Position numbers and translations under genes: made by a program. 64,000 nucleotides of DNA from contig NZ_JANCNS010000003.1 of NCBI RefSeq assembly GCF_022570735.2, positions 864,996 through 928,995 on the forward strand, in the 5' to 3' direction. The notes below the pieces were generated by a model that saw only the letters and a program-made list of their open reading frames with translations, had not been told where the DNA came from and did no database searches. Position 1 is the first letter of the stretch. Each line of letters opens with the position of its first letter. Shown one piece after another: positions 1 to 9,468 of this stretch. The stretch is from Christiangramia oceanisediminis. Its GTDB lineage: Bacteria; Bacteroidota; Bacteroidia; Flavobacteriales; Flavobacteriaceae.

Positions 1-931
1 AAGATGCTACTGTAGAATTAAGTAGTACTGATGACCCTATTGAACTTTTCGATTTCTTAGGGGGAACCCCAGAGATGGGCGGAACCTGGAGTCCTGGAAA
101 TGGAACTTTCGATCCGGCAACCGATGCTCCTGGTGAATTTGTTTATACAGTAACCAATGGAAATTGTGAAGATTCGGCAACGGTAACTGTTACGGTTGAT
201 TCAGAAACTGAATGTGAAGGAGCTGCTGGTGATGATAATGTTGGAGTAGTTTGCGAGGATGATGTCCCTACTACTTTTACATCAAACGATGAAGTTAGAA
301 AATACTATCTAAATCTATTAGATAATGGCGTATCAAGAACCGGAACTTTTAATCCTACAATTGCTCAAATTATTAATGAATTTCAGAACGATGCAGACGG
401 ATTAGGAGACTTTACGGTCACATACACTATTACTACAACTGATGGCTGTACAGATTCAACAAATCTTACGATTCGAGTAATTGAGGAAGGACCAGGAGAA
501 GCTGGTAGTTTTGATGATATAATTGATGTATGTTCAAATGATGCTTCAATTGATCTAACCGATCTTACTAACAACAATCCAGAAGCCACTTTAGGTGGAA
601 CTTTCTCTGGAGACGGGGTAACAGACAATACTTTTGATCCGTCCGTTGGACCTGGCACTTATACAATCACTTACTCGGTAGATGATACTTTACCATGTGT
701 CACCAGTAGTGATGAAACAACTTTTACTATTACGGTAATCGAAGGTGTAGATGCTGGTGAAGATGCTACTGTAGAATTAAGTAGTACTGATGACCCTATT
801 GAACTTTTCGATTTCTTAGGGGGAACCCCAGAGATGGGCGGAACCTGGAGTCCTGGAAATGGAACTTTCGATCCGGCAACCGATGCTCCTGGTGAATTTG
901 TTTATACAGTAACCAATGGAAATTGTGAAGA
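1..931 (+). repeat. Exact long direct repeat inside the adhesin gene
   Basis: Bases 1-172 are identical to 760-931. The first difference is at 173 versus 932 (t/c). The offset of 759 bases is 253 codons, so the repeat stays in frame. It encodes the GGTWSPGNGTFDPATDAPG-type module. The left copy probably continues outside the window. The lack of synonymous drift suggests recent duplication or gene conversion. Confidence 0.95.
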
Positions 932-2753
932 CTCAGCAACAGTAACGGTAATTATTACAGATTGTCCTGAGGAATTAACCGCAAATGCAGGTAATTTCGA
1001 TAACATATCTGATGCTTGTTCAAACGGTGATGTAATCGATCTTAGCGAATTGATGAATAATGATGAAAACGCTATAGAAGGTGGAACATTTACAGGAGAA
1101 GGTGTTATGGACAATATGTTCGATCCTACTTCAGTAGATAATGGAACCTATACTATTACTTACACAGTAGATGAAACAACTCCTTGTGTAACAGGTAGTG
1201 ATTCAACCACGTTCACGATCACTGTTTCAGAACCAGCAAATATCGGAACCGATACAACAGCCGATGTATGCGTGCTGGACGTTCAGGATCTATTCCCTGA
1301 CATCGCTAGCGTTAGAAACTTCTACCTTAACCTGTTGGACGATGGAGTAGCCAGAACTGGAACTTTTAGTCCAAGTATTCAGCAAGTCATTGCCGAATAC
1401 CAGGCTGATGAAGACGGACTTGGAGACTTCTCTACAGTTTATACCTTAACATCTGAAGGTGGATGTGCTTCTTCAGTTACCTTAACAGCTTCTATTTTTG
1501 AAGCCGATGTAATCGAAATCGAGCAGCCAGGGGATCAAAGCCTATGCTTAAGTGACGACGCAGTTAATCTTTCAGATTACCTGGCAGACGGAACTCTGGA
1601 AGGCGGAAGTTTCGCAGGTTACGATGATGGAACATTCGATCCTTCAGTTGTTGGAGAAGGAACTTATGATATCACCTATACAGTAAGAGGAGAAGGTTGT
1701 TCTCAGGGAACTACCACATTCTCTATCACTGTTACTGATGCTGCTTACGCAGGTGAGGATATGGAATTCGACGTTTGTATGAACGCTGGAATTCAGGATC
1801 TTTATTTATTCCTTTCTGCTGATGCTGACATGGATGGAGAATTCACTTATAACGACGAAGTGATCACTGATGGACTTATGGATCCTTCAGCTTTCGAAGC
1901 AGGTGAATATGAAGTAACCTACACTGTTACTGCAATCAACGATTGTGGAGACGATACAGCTACTTTCACAATCACTGTGCTTGAAGCTGCCGATGCACCA
2001 GAACTTAATGACATCTCTTTCTGTGCGATCCAGAATCCAACAGGATTAGACCTGATTGCTGAAAATGCAAATCTTACTTTCTATACCGATGAAGATTTAA
2101 CCATGATGGTAATGGAAGAAGATGAATTAGTAGCGGGTACTTATTATGCTACTTTGACTCCTCAGGATGGATGTGAGTCTGAAGCAGCATCATTCACCGT
2201 TACGATCAACGATCCTGGAACACCAACGATCGATGATGCCAATCCGGTATTCTGTGAGTATGATGATGCGACCATTGCAGATCTTAACGATGCGGTAGAC
2301 CAGACATCAAATGTTACCTGGTTCTCCACTGCAGACGGAACTGAATCATTAAGCACAGGAACTCCTCTACAGGATGGAGTCACCTACTATGCTTCTCTAT
2401 ATGATCCGGCAACAGATTGTGATAGTTCAGCTAGATTAGCCGTAACAGTAACCATCGAAGGATGTCCGCTTCTATTCCCAGAAGGTATCTCTCCAAACGG
2501 GGATGGAAGAAATGACGTATTCGATATCGAAAATATAGAACGAGAATATCCTAATTATACTATTGAGATCTACAACCGTTGGGGTAAAGTAGTATACAAA
2601 GGAAACGCCAACACACCAGATTGGGATGGTACTACCACCGAGTCTGGAGCATTAGGCGATGATACTTTACCAGTTGGAGTCTATTTCTACCTACTTGACT
2701 TCAATGACGGGGTTACTTCTCCTAGAAGAGGAAAAGTATACTTAAGTAGATAA
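1..2753 (+). CDS. T9SS type B cargo protein, large repeat-rich adhesin (5' truncated by window edge)
   Basis: The frame is open from base 3, so the real start lies left of the window; the Met at 75 is internal. About 917 residues are visible. They form Asp/Thr/Gly-rich beta-sandwich-like repeats with paired Cys and recurrent GGTF/FDP/TYT-TYTV signatures. The last ~95 residues (from about nt 2460) match the gliding-motility-associated C-terminal (CHU_C, type B sorting) domain: FPEGISPNGDGRND, then YNRWGKVVY and a final GKVYLSR. Known family role: exported through T9SS and kept at the cell surface. Bases 1-172 recur exactly 759 bases later. A PorP/SprF gene follows 24 bases downstream, the usual partner of type B cargo. 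The ligand is unknown; adhesion is inferred. Confidence 0.9.
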   Translation, partial: DATVELSSTDDPIELFDFLGGTPEMGGTWSPGNGTFDPATDAPGEFVYTVTNGNCEDSATVTVTVDSETECEGAAGDDNVGVVCEDDVPTTFTSNDEVRKYYLNLLDNGVSRTGTFNPTIAQIINEFQNDADGLGDFTVTYTITTTDGCTDSTNLTIRVIEEGPGEAGSFDDIIDVCSNDASIDLTDLTNNNPEATLGGTFSGDGVTDNTFDPSVGPGTYTITYSVDDTLPCVTSSDETTFTITVIEGVDAGEDATVELSSTDDPIELFDFLGGTPEMGGTWSPGNGTFDPATDAPGEFVYTVTNGNCEDSATVTVIITDCPEELTANAGNFDNISDACSNGDVIDLSELMNNDENAIEGGTFTGEGVMDNMFDPTSVDNGTYTITYTVDETTPCVTGSDSTTFTITVSEPANIGTDTTADVCVLDVQDLFPDIASVRNFYLNLLDDGVARTGTFSPSIQQVIAEYQADEDGLGDFSTVYTLTSEGGCASSVTLTASIFEADVIEIEQPGDQSLCLSDDAVNLSDYLADGTLEGGSFAGYDDGTFDPSVVGEGTYDITYTVRGEGCSQGTTTFSITVTDAAYAGEDMEFDVCMNAGIQDLYLFLSADADMDGEFTYNDEVITDGLMDPSAFEAGEYEVTYTVTAINDCGDDTATFTITVLEAADAPELNDISFCAIQNPTGLDLIAENANLTFYTDEDLTMMVMEEDELVAGTYYATLTPQDGCESEAASFTVTINDPGTPTIDDANPVFCEYDDATIADLNDAVDQTSNVTWFSTADGTESLSTGTPLQDGVTYYASLYDPATDCDSSARLAVTVTIEGCPLLFPEGISPNGDGRNDVFDIENIEREYPNYTIEIYNRWGKVVYKGNANTPDWDGTTTESGALGDDTLPVGVYFYLLDFNDGVTSPRRGKVYLSR

Positions 2754-2777
2754 TAAAAGGATAAACACGAAAAAGTA

Positions 2778-3710
2778 ATGAAAAAAAGAATCACAAAATA
2801 TTTAATATTCGCAGGCATTATCCTTTTTTCAATAAAAGGTATGTCTCAGCAAGATCCCCTTTTCACTCAGTACATGTATAACATGAGTGTGATTAACCCA
2901 GCCTACGCTACCGATGAACCTGGTATGCTGGATATGGGAGGAATCTATCGAGCTCAATGGACAGATGTTGAAGGTGCACCACGTACCTTCAACTTCTTCG
3001 CCCACACCCCAATCAGCGAGCGAGTTGAATTAGGCTTAACCGTAGTTCACGATGAAATTGGTGGCTGGATCAAGGAAAACAACATCACTGCAGATTTCGC
3101 ATATGTTATTCCAGCTGGAGAAAGAACCAAATTATCATTCGGAGCAAAAGCAGGTTTAACTACCTGGGATGCCAATATCGCCGGTTTAGATCTTAATGAT
3201 CCTAATGACCCGGCTTTTGAAAATCAGAATGAAGTTTTCCCAGTTTTTGGTGTAGGAGCTTTCTGGTTTGGAGATAAGCACTATTTAGGTGTGTCGGCTC
3301 CCAACCTGTTCACTTCAGAATATGTTGAGAACAACGAAGGTCTTTTAAACAGAGGTACCGAAGAGATTCACTACTACCTTACCGGTGGTTATGTATTCGG
3401 AATCAGTGATAACTTCAAACTGAAGCCTTCATTCATGGCCAGAGGAGTTCAAGGTGCACCGCTTTCCATAGACGTTAATGCAAACGTATTGCTATACGAT
3501 CGCCTGGAAGCCGGAATTGGTTACCGTTTTGACGAAACCGTAACAGGATTGGTGAATTTTAGGATTTCACCAGCTCTTAGAATTGGTTACGCTTACGATT
3601 ATCCAACCTACGACCTAAGCAGAGACGGATCACACGAGATCATGTTATTATTCGATCTCGATCTGTTCGGTCTTAAAAAAGGATATGACAAATCACCTAG
3701 ATTCTTCTAA
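2778..3710 (+). CDS. PorP/SprF family type IX secretion outer-membrane protein
   Basis: 310 residues with a signal peptide (MKKRITKYLIFAGIILFSI, cleavage near MSQQ). The family hallmark QDPLFTQYMYN...NPAYA follows directly. The rest alternates short beta-strands typical of a 12-16-strand outer-membrane barrel and ends in an aromatic residue. In Flavobacteriaceae such proteins (SprF for SprB) are needed for secretion or surface attachment of the neighbouring type B cargo. The gene sits between that cargo and an OmpA-family gene, so it most likely serves the adhesin upstream. The start is ATG 24 bases after the adhesin stop. The family call is secure; the specific cargo is inferred from position. 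Confidence 0.93.
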   Translation: MKKRITKYLIFAGIILFSIKGMSQQDPLFTQYMYNMSVINPAYATDEPGMLDMGGIYRAQWTDVEGAPRTFNFFAHTPISERVELGLTVVHDEIGGWIKENNITADFAYVIPAGERTKLSFGAKAGLTTWDANIAGLDLNDPNDPAFENQNEVFPVFGVGAFWFGDKHYLGVSAPNLFTSEYVENNEGLLNRGTEEIHYYLTGGYVFGISDNFKLKPSFMARGVQGAPLSIDVNANVLLYDRLEAGIGYRFDETVTGLVNFRISPALRIGYAYDYPTYDLSRDGSHEIMLLFDLDLFGLKKGYDKSPRFF

Positions 3711-3722
3711 AACCCGACTAAC

Positions 3723-5384
3723 ATGAAAAAATTATATAGTACACTTTTAATAATTTCTTTAAGCGTTTCTGCTTTTGCTCAAAAGTCGGATATCCGGGAT
3801 GGAAACAAGTTTTTCGCCCAGGCTGCCTACGTTGATGCGGCAGATGCTTATGAGAACGTAAACAATAAATCTCAGGAAGTTCTTCAGAATCTTGGAGACT
3901 CCTATTTCTACACCAACCAGATGGCAAATGCTGCCGAGGTGTATGAGTTGCTATTCCTGAGACATTCAGGAAATGTAGATAACCAATACAAGTTCAGATA
4001 TGCTCATGCGCTTATGGCGAACGGCAACTATGTAAAGGCTGATGAGTATATGAATGAAGTGACTGGTGCATCCTGGAATCATGAAGAATTTGCTGAAGAA
4101 CTGGACACCCTGGTTCCTCACAAATTCAAGTATGACCAGATCATCAATAATGCGTCTTCTTCAGACTTCGGAATTGCGTTTTACGGAGACAACAGGGTAG
4201 CTTTTGCTTCTACAAGAAATCAGGAGCGCCCGATCTATCCATGGAACAAACTTCCAACTCTGGATCTTTACAGTGCTGAAATGGACGACGAGGGAGAATT
4301 GAGCGATATCGTTCTGTTCTCTGATGCCATCAATACCGATGAGCACGAAAGTTCTGCTACCTTCAGCCAGGACGGGATGGTAATGTTTTTTGACAGGACC
4401 AACGAAGACCGTGTAAAGAATGAAGAAGGAATGCGTATTGCACACATAAGTCTGTACCGCGCCGAGAATGTTGACGGAGAGTGGACCAATATCGAAAAAC
4501 TGCCTTTCAGCAGTGAAGATTATTCGGTTGAGCACCCAACTTTAAGTGCAGATGGTTCTAAACTGTATTTCGCCAGTGATATGCCAGGCGGAAGCGGATC
4601 TTTTGACCTGTACGTGGTAGACGTAAATGCTGACGGTACTTACGGAACTCCTCAAAACCTAGGGTCTGGAGTTAACACTCCTTACAGAGAACAATTCCCA
4701 TTCATCAGTGAAGAGGGAGTACTTTACTTCTCTTCTGACGGACACCAGGGATTTGGTAATATGGATATCTTCCGTACTGAAGGTGACTTTTCTGAAGTTG
4801 AGAACCTTGGAGGTTCTATCAACGGTGGTCATGATGATTTTGCTTTCGTAATCAGAGAAGGAGACGAAAAAGGTTTCTTTGCATCTAACAGAAGAGGTAC
4901 CGACAACCTGTACCAGTTCGTTAGAGAAGAGAACGAGATCATCAAGGCTCCAACCAAGACTGATCCAACTTCTGGCCTTCCAACCATTCCGGTTGATGGA
5001 AGCAAGATCTACTTTGATTTTGATAAGTCTACCATAAAGCCAGAATCTGAGCCAGTACTTGACTCTGTTGTAACTTACATGAAACAATACCCAAGCATCA
5101 AGGTGAAAGTTGAATCTCATGCTGATGCAAGAGGTAGCGATAAGTATAACATGGATCTTTCACAAAGAAGAGCTGCTTCCACTGTAGATTACCTGGTTAA
5201 TAAAGGAATAGACAGAAGCAGACTTACTTCTGAAGGATTTGGTGAAAGCAGACCTGTAAATGACTGTACAGAACCTACCGGATGTACAAATGAGCAATAT
5301 GCTAAAAACCGTAGAAGTACCTTCGTGGTGTCGAACAACAATAAAGGTTCGGGATCAGGTATGGAGAACGAAGACGAAAACTAA
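3723..5384 (+). CDS. OmpA-family protein with TPR and PD40 propeller (PorE-like)
   Basis: 553 residues. A signal peptide (MKKLYSTLLIISLSVSAFA) precedes a TPR-like helical part (about 20-115). A PD40/WD40-like propeller follows (about 140-385, blades such as SADGSKLYFASDMPGG). The C-terminal OmpA peptidoglycan-binding domain (about 435-540) carries IYFDFDKSTIKPE and the Asp/Arg diaminopimelate-binding positions in SHADARGSDKYNMDLSQRRA. It resembles PorE of the T9SS, but the propeller runs into OmpA through a short linker, with no room for the carboxypeptidase-regulatory-like domain of full-length PorE. It starts 12 bases after the PorP/SprF stop, so the two are probably cotranscribed. Likely role: tying the surface-protein secretion or anchoring unit to peptidoglycan. 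Confidence 0.9.
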   Translation: MKKLYSTLLIISLSVSAFAQKSDIRDGNKFFAQAAYVDAADAYENVNNKSQEVLQNLGDSYFYTNQMANAAEVYELLFLRHSGNVDNQYKFRYAHALMANGNYVKADEYMNEVTGASWNHEEFAEELDTLVPHKFKYDQIINNASSSDFGIAFYGDNRVAFASTRNQERPIYPWNKLPTLDLYSAEMDDEGELSDIVLFSDAINTDEHESSATFSQDGMVMFFDRTNEDRVKNEEGMRIAHISLYRAENVDGEWTNIEKLPFSSEDYSVEHPTLSADGSKLYFASDMPGGSGSFDLYVVDVNADGTYGTPQNLGSGVNTPYREQFPFISEEGVLYFSSDGHQGFGNMDIFRTEGDFSEVENLGGSINGGHDDFAFVIREGDEKGFFASNRRGTDNLYQFVREENEIIKAPTKTDPTSGLPTIPVDGSKIYFDFDKSTIKPESEPVLDSVVTYMKQYPSIKVKVESHADARGSDKYNMDLSQRRAASTVDYLVNKGIDRSRLTSEGFGESRPVNDCTEPTGCTNEQYAKNRRSTFVVSNNNKGSGSGMENEDEN

Positions 5385-5421
5385 TTTTTCCGATCGATAC
5401 TAACTAACCAATCAAAAACTG

Positions 5422-5452
5422 AAAAGCCCCATGCGACGCATGGGGCTTTTTT
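5422..5452. terminator. Bidirectional intrinsic terminator
   Basis: Near-perfect palindrome AAAAGCCCCATGCG / CGCATGGGGCTTTT with T-runs on both strands. It lies between the convergent OmpA-family gene (plus) and DUF4136 lipoprotein gene (minus) and can serve both. Confidence 0.9.
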
Positions 5453-5471
5453 AATTCTATACAGCTCTGTA

Positions 5472-5993
5472 TTACTTTTTAGGAGGATATCCGGAAAGAG
5501 CCTTTTCAACGATCTTATCAAATTGTTCTCTGCGTTGCTGCGGCTCAGCCTTTGGATTGAAAGGGCTTTCTACTTCGGCCTTCCATACCAGCACATCTTT
5601 TTCTACATCAATAAAATCGAAAGTTAGATTTAAATAGGTATCCATTGAACCAATTGGAATTCCACCGGAAACACCTACTCCTACATTACCTCCACCGCCT
5701 CCAACTCCAAGTCCAACTCGGCTTCGATTATCCCTCTGGAACTCCTGGGAATATACATTCACATAGATCCCGGGATCATTCGATTTAGAGAATCCCTTTT
5801 CCCGCATTTGTTCATTCAGGCTTTCGACCAATCTGGTTTCGTCAAGCTGACTTAATCCGGTACGGAAATCAGGAAATAAAGCATATTGTGAGTAGTTCGA
5901 AAAATTGACGCTCTCGTCATAATCGTAAACGGCCTGTGGCGAATTACAGGCCACGAAGAATAGAAGCAAAAGGCTTCTGGATACTATTTTCAT
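5472..5993 (-). CDS. DUF4136-type lipoprotein
   Basis: 173 residues. The N-terminus MKIVSRSLLLLFFVAC is a lipoprotein signal with the lipid-acceptor Cys at 16. The body resembles DUF4136: a Y-x-F-PD segment, a central part predicted as strands, and a late FDFIDVEKDVLVWKAEVE segment typical of that family. A Gly/Val-rich stretch (about 97-110, GLGVGGGGGNVGVGVSGG) breaks the domain; glycine-rich insertions at this place are common in the family. Function unknown; it should sit on the periplasmic face of a membrane. The gene is probably monocistronic, ended by the shared terminator. Confidence 0.8.
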   Translation of the reverse strand: MKIVSRSLLLLFFVACNSPQAVYDYDESVNFSNYSQYALFPDFRTGLSQLDETRLVESLNEQMREKGFSKSNDPGIYVNVYSQEFQRDNRSRVGLGVGGGGGNVGVGVSGGIPIGSMDTYLNLTFDFIDVEKDVLVWKAEVESPFNPKAEPQQRREQFDKIVEKALSGYPPKK

Positions 5994-6052
5994 GATCAGT
6001 TTTTACTTAAATTAAGCAAAAACGATTCCAGACCCTAAAGCTTTAACAGGAT

Positions 6053-7060
6053 TTAAACAGGTTGCTTATTCAGCATTTCCCATAATTTATCCTTAAGATC
6101 GGTAAGGCCAGTTTGGGCTACAGAAGAGATAAAAATATAAGGCAATTTCAATTCCTGATCCAGCTCGCTAGCCAGCTCTTCCTTCAATTCGGCATCCAGA
6201 AGATCACTTTTAGAGATTGCGATTAGCCTGTCTTTATCCATTAACTCCGGGTTATAGCGCCTGAGCTCATCCAGTAAGATCTCGTATTGTTCCTTAATAT
6301 CGGGAGCATCGGCAGGGATAAGGAACAAAAGCGTTGAATTACGTTCTATATGTCTCAGGAAGCGGTGACCCAGCCCCTTGCCTTCAGCTGCACCTTCAAT
6401 GATCCCCGGAATATCGGCGATCACAAATGTTTTATAATCACGATATTTTACAATTCCAAGGTTGGGTTTTAGAGTTGTGAACTCATAGTCGGCGATCTTA
6501 GGCTTGGCAGCAGTAATTACCGAAAGTAAAGTAGATTTCCCGGCATTAGGGAAACCAACCAATCCAACATCAGCAAGAACCTTCAGTTCAAGGGTGATAT
6601 CCTTTTGCTGACCTTCAATTCCAGGTTGTGCATACCTTGGAGTTTGATTAGTGGAACTTTTGAAATGCCAGTTTCCACGGCCACCCATACCACCTTCGGC
6701 TATTATAAATTCCTGCCCATCTTCAGTGATCTCCTTGATGATCTCATTGGTTTCTGAATCCCTGATCACAGTACCCAGTGGTACATCGATGTATTCATCA
6801 GATCCATCTGCCCCGGTGCTTCGTTGTTTTCCACCATCACCTCCATGTTCAGCTTTCACATGACGCTTGAATTTCAGGTGAAAGAGGGTCCAGAGATTTT
6901 TGTTTCCCTTGATGATCACATGTCCCCCACGACCTCCGTCTCCTCCATCAGGCCCTCCTTTAGCTATATATTTCTCACGGTGAAGATGAGCAGAGCCCTT
7001 CCCTCCTTTTCCGGAGAAAACATGAATCTTAACGTAGTCAACAAAATTCCCTTCAGTCAT
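6053..7060 (-). CDS. obgE: Obg family GTPase (ribosome assembly)
   Basis: 335 residues. The N-terminal glycine-rich Obg fold (about 8-165) has the typical GGxGG/GDGGRGG repeats. The G domain follows: P-loop [11 protein letters not shown] (about 172), switch/G3 [10 protein letters not shown]4-like SKSDLL. It ends soon after the G domain, so it lacks the extra C-terminal domain seen in Gram-positive Obg. Known role: 50S subunit maturation and stress response, in the cytoplasm. It begins 6 bases after adk ends, so hpt-adk-obgE looks like one minus-strand transcript of nucleotide and translation genes. ATG start (7058-7060) confirmed. Confidence 0.96.
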   Translation of the reverse strand: MTEGNFVDYVKIHVFSGKGGKGSAHLHREKYIAKGGPDGGDGGRGGHVIIKGNKNLWTLFHLKFKRHVKAEHGGDGGKQRSTGADGSDEYIDVPLGTVIRDSETNEIIKEITEDGQEFIIAEGGMGGRGNWHFKSSTNQTPRYAQPGIEGQQKDITLELKVLADVGLVGFPNAGKSTLLSVITAAKPKIADYEFTTLKPNLGIVKYRDYKTFVIADIPGIIEGAAEGKGLGHRFLRHIERNSTLLFLIPADAPDIKEQYEILLDELRRYNPELMDKDRLIAISKSDLLDAELKEELASELDQELKLPYIFISSVAQTGLTDLKDKLWEMLNKQPV

Positions 7061-7066
7061 TCTTTC

Positions 7067-7645
7067 TTATTTCATTAATTGGTCGATCACCATACTCAAT
7101 CGCTCGGTGATCTCTTCGATACTTCCAACACCATTTACGCCGAAATATCTGTTCTTCTTTTGGTAATAATTCTTTAGAATGGCAGTTTCATCATAGTATA
7201 CCTTGATACGGTTTCTGATCACTTCCTCATCAGCATCATCTGCACGTCCGGACGTTTTTCCTCGTTCCAGCAAACGCTCTACCAAAATATCATCTTCAAC
7301 TTCCAGTGCGATCATTGCATGCACCTTGGTTCCCTTAGCTTCTAAAAAAGTATCAAGGGCATCGGCCTGTGCTTCTGTTCGGGGAAACCCGTCAAAAATA
7401 AAGCCATTGGCATCCTGGTTCTTCTCAACTTCAGCCTGTAACATATTGATCGTAACCTCATCTGGCACCAACTGGCCCTTGTCCATATAGGACTTGGCGC
7501 TTAGACCAAGTTCAGTTTGATTCTTGATATTATACCTGAAAACATCTCCCGTAGAAATATGGATGAGGTCATACTTGTCTTTAAGAATGGTCGCCTGGGT
7601 TCCTTTTCCCGCACCCGGAGGTCCGAACAAAACTATATTTGTCAT
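7067..7645 (-). CDS. adk: Adenylate kinase
   Basis: 192 residues. It starts MTNIVLFGPPGAGKGTQ (P-loop) and has the NMP-binding region STGDVFR, the GFPRTEAQ motif and a short LID region (ERGKTSGRADDADEEV). The LID is compact and has no Cys zinc site, the short form usual in Bacteroidota. It catalyses ATP + AMP = 2 ADP in the cytoplasm. It lies 3 bases after hpt and 6 bases before obgE, consistent with an operon. Confidence 0.96.
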   Translation of the reverse strand: MTNIVLFGPPGAGKGTQATILKDKYDLIHISTGDVFRYNIKNQTELGLSAKSYMDKGQLVPDEVTINMLQAEVEKNQDANGFIFDGFPRTEAQADALDTFLEAKGTKVHAMIALEVEDDILVERLLERGKTSGRADDADEEVIRNRIKVYYDETAILKNYYQKKNRYFGVNGVGSIEEITERLSMVIDQLMK

Positions 7646-7648
7646 TTT

Positions 7649-8179
7649 TTATTCTTTGCGTTTGTATACTTGAGTGAGATTTCGTCCCAGACCATCATAG
7701 TCCAGTCCGTAACCAACAATAAATTTATTAGGTATTTCCATCCCGATATAATCCACAGGGACAGATTTTTTATAAGCCTCAGGTTTAAAGAAAAGGCTAA
7801 CCACCTTGTATTCCTTAACGCCAGATTGCTTCAGAATTTGATCCAATTCCACAAGCGTATTACCAGTATCAACAATATCCTCAAGCAATACAACGGTTCT
7901 ATCCTTTAGGTCCTGATTAAGTCCCAGCAAGGTCTTCACCTCCCCGGTACTTTCGGTGCCTTTATACGATCCCAATTTCACGAAACTGATCTCACAATCA
8001 CCCTGGAATCTTTTTACAACCTCAGATGCGAACATGAACGATCCATTCAGGACCCCTATAAAAACAGGTGTTTTATCACCAAAATCACGGTTTACTTCGT
8101 CTGAAATTCTATCGATAACCTGTGTTATTTCTTCTTCAGAAATATAGGGTTCGAATTCAAGATCGTGTAGTTTAATCAA
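7649..8179 (-). CDS. hpt: Hypoxanthine phosphoribosyltransferase
   Basis: 176 residues. The PRPP-binding loop is VVLLEDIVDTGNTL (about 93-106), and the C-terminal purine-contact region VDYIGMEIPNKFIVGYGLDYD matches the family. It salvages hypoxanthine/guanine to IMP/GMP. The start is a TTG (8177-8179): there is no in-frame ATG between the upstream stop (TAA at 8192-8194) and the conserved domain, and the next Met is too far inside. A flavobacterial -7 box lies 21 bases upstream. Divergent from purK, so purine salvage and de novo synthesis share one intergenic region. Confidence 0.93.
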   Translation of the reverse strand: MIKLHDLEFEPYISEEEITQVIDRISDEVNRDFGDKTPVFIGVLNGSFMFASEVVKRFQGDCEISFVKLGSYKGTESTGEVKTLLGLNQDLKDRTVVLLEDIVDTGNTLVELDQILKQSGVKEYKVVSLFFKPEAYKKSVPVDYIGMEIPNKFIVGYGLDYDGLGRNLTQVYKRKE

Positions 8180-8199
8180 AGTTCTGAGATTTTAAGTGG

Positions 8200-8207
8200 C
8201 AAAGATA
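8200..8207 (-). promoter_or_regulatory. Candidate -7 box of the hpt-adk-obgE operon
   Basis: On the minus strand this reads TATCTTTG, an exact match to the flavobacterial -7 consensus TAnnTTTG. I do not see a good TTG -33 element at the usual spacing. The position implies a very short leader before the TTG start codon. Confidence 0.5.
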
Positions 8208-8274
8208 AGGAATCTCAATAAGCCCACGGGTGAGATTTCCTTCCTAATATCTATGGCAGAAATTCCGAATAGGT

Positions 8275-8282
8275 TATTTTTG
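8275..8282 (+). promoter_or_regulatory. Candidate -7 box of purK-purE
   Basis: TATTTTTG matches TAnnTTTG and lies 19 bases before the purK ATG. No convincing -33 TTG at 17-21 bases upstream. I see no purine riboswitch fold in this short intergenic region. Confidence 0.5.
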
Positions 8283-8301
8283 CGGAAATCCTCTTTAATC
8301 T

Positions 8302-9465
8302 ATGGTAAATTATTTTTCTTCAGACTTTAAACTTGGTATTCTCGGTGGCGGGCAGCTTGGGAAAATGATGTTATATGAGACACGGAAATATGATATCCAT
8401 ACGCATGTTTTAGATCCCAGCGCTGAAGCACCCTGTAAGATCGCCTGCAATTATTTCGAAAAGGGGGACCTTATGGATTATGACACTGTCCTGAACTTCG
8501 GAAGAAAGGCAGATGTGGTAACCTTTGAAATTGAAGGAGTAAATGTTGATGCCCTGAAAAAACTGGAGTCTGAAGGAATAAAAACCTATCCTTCCGCTAC
8601 AACCCTGGAAAAGATTCAGAATAAGGCAACCCAGAAGAAATTCTATAAGGAAAAAAATATTTCTACTGCGCCTTTTGAAGTGTTTGATTCATTGGCCTTC
8701 CTTAAGGAAAGTGTAGCGAAGGGAAAAATTGAGCTTCCATTTGTCTGGAAAAGTGCCACCGGAGGATATGACGGAAAAGGTGTTTCGGTAATTAGAAAGA
8801 AAGAAGATCTTGAAAAATTATCAAGTGGCGAGTGTATAGCTGAAAACCTTATTCCGTTTAAAAATGAACTTGCAGTTATCGTAGCAAGAAACCCATCTGG
8901 CGAAATGATCACCTATCCTGTTGTGGAGATGGAATTTCATCCCACTGCCAACCAGGTGGAATACGTGATATGCCCCGCCAGGATTGATGATAAGGTTGCT
9001 GAAAAAGCCAGGAAAACAGCCGAACAGGTTTCAAAAGCTTTCGAGCATGTAGGACTTCTGGCCGTTGAAATGTTCCAGACCGAAGCAGATGAGATACTCG
9101 TGAACGAAGTGGCACCAAGGCCTCACAATAGTGGGCATTACAGCATTGAAGCTTCTTACACCAATCAATTTGAGCAACATATTCGGGCGATACTCGATTT
9201 ACCTTTAGGAAGTACCGACAGTAAAGTAGGTGGAATTATGGTAAATTTGGTAGGAGCTGAAGGTCATGAAGGAAATGTGGTTTATGAAAATATAGAAAAG
9301 ATCATGAAGATGGAAGGTGTAACCCCACATATCTATGGTAAAAAGATCACACGCCCATTCAGAAAGATGGGACATGTGACCATCGTAAACAAAGATCTTG
9401 CTGAAGCCAGAAAAATAGCTGAAAAAGTAAAGAACAGTATCAAAGTAATAAGCGATAAAGATTAG
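8302..9465 (+). CDS. purK: 5-(carboxyamino)imidazole ribonucleotide synthase
   Basis: 387 residues. The N-terminal dinucleotide-fold-like motif LGILGGGQLGKMM starts at about residue 11, with the ATP-grasp domain behind it. That domain includes KSATGGYDGKGV, the EMFQ region (VEMFQTEADEILVNEVAPRPHNSGHY) and the C-terminal PurK subdomain. It makes N5-CAIR from AIR, ATP and bicarbonate in de novo purine synthesis. The purE start codon comes 3 bases after its stop, so the two steps are cotranscribed. Confidence 0.97.
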   Translation: MVNYFSSDFKLGILGGGQLGKMMLYETRKYDIHTHVLDPSAEAPCKIACNYFEKGDLMDYDTVLNFGRKADVVTFEIEGVNVDALKKLESEGIKTYPSATTLEKIQNKATQKKFYKEKNISTAPFEVFDSLAFLKESVAKGKIELPFVWKSATGGYDGKGVSVIRKKEDLEKLSSGECIAENLIPFKNELAVIVARNPSGEMITYPVVEMEFHPTANQVEYVICPARIDDKVAEKARKTAEQVSKAFEHVGLLAVEMFQTEADEILVNEVAPRPHNSGHYSIEASYTNQFEQHIRAILDLPLGSTDSKVGGIMVNLVGAEGHEGNVVYENIEKIMKMEGVTPHIYGKKITRPFRKMGHVTIVNKDLAEARKIAEKVKNSIKVISDKD

Positions 9466-9468
9466 AAA

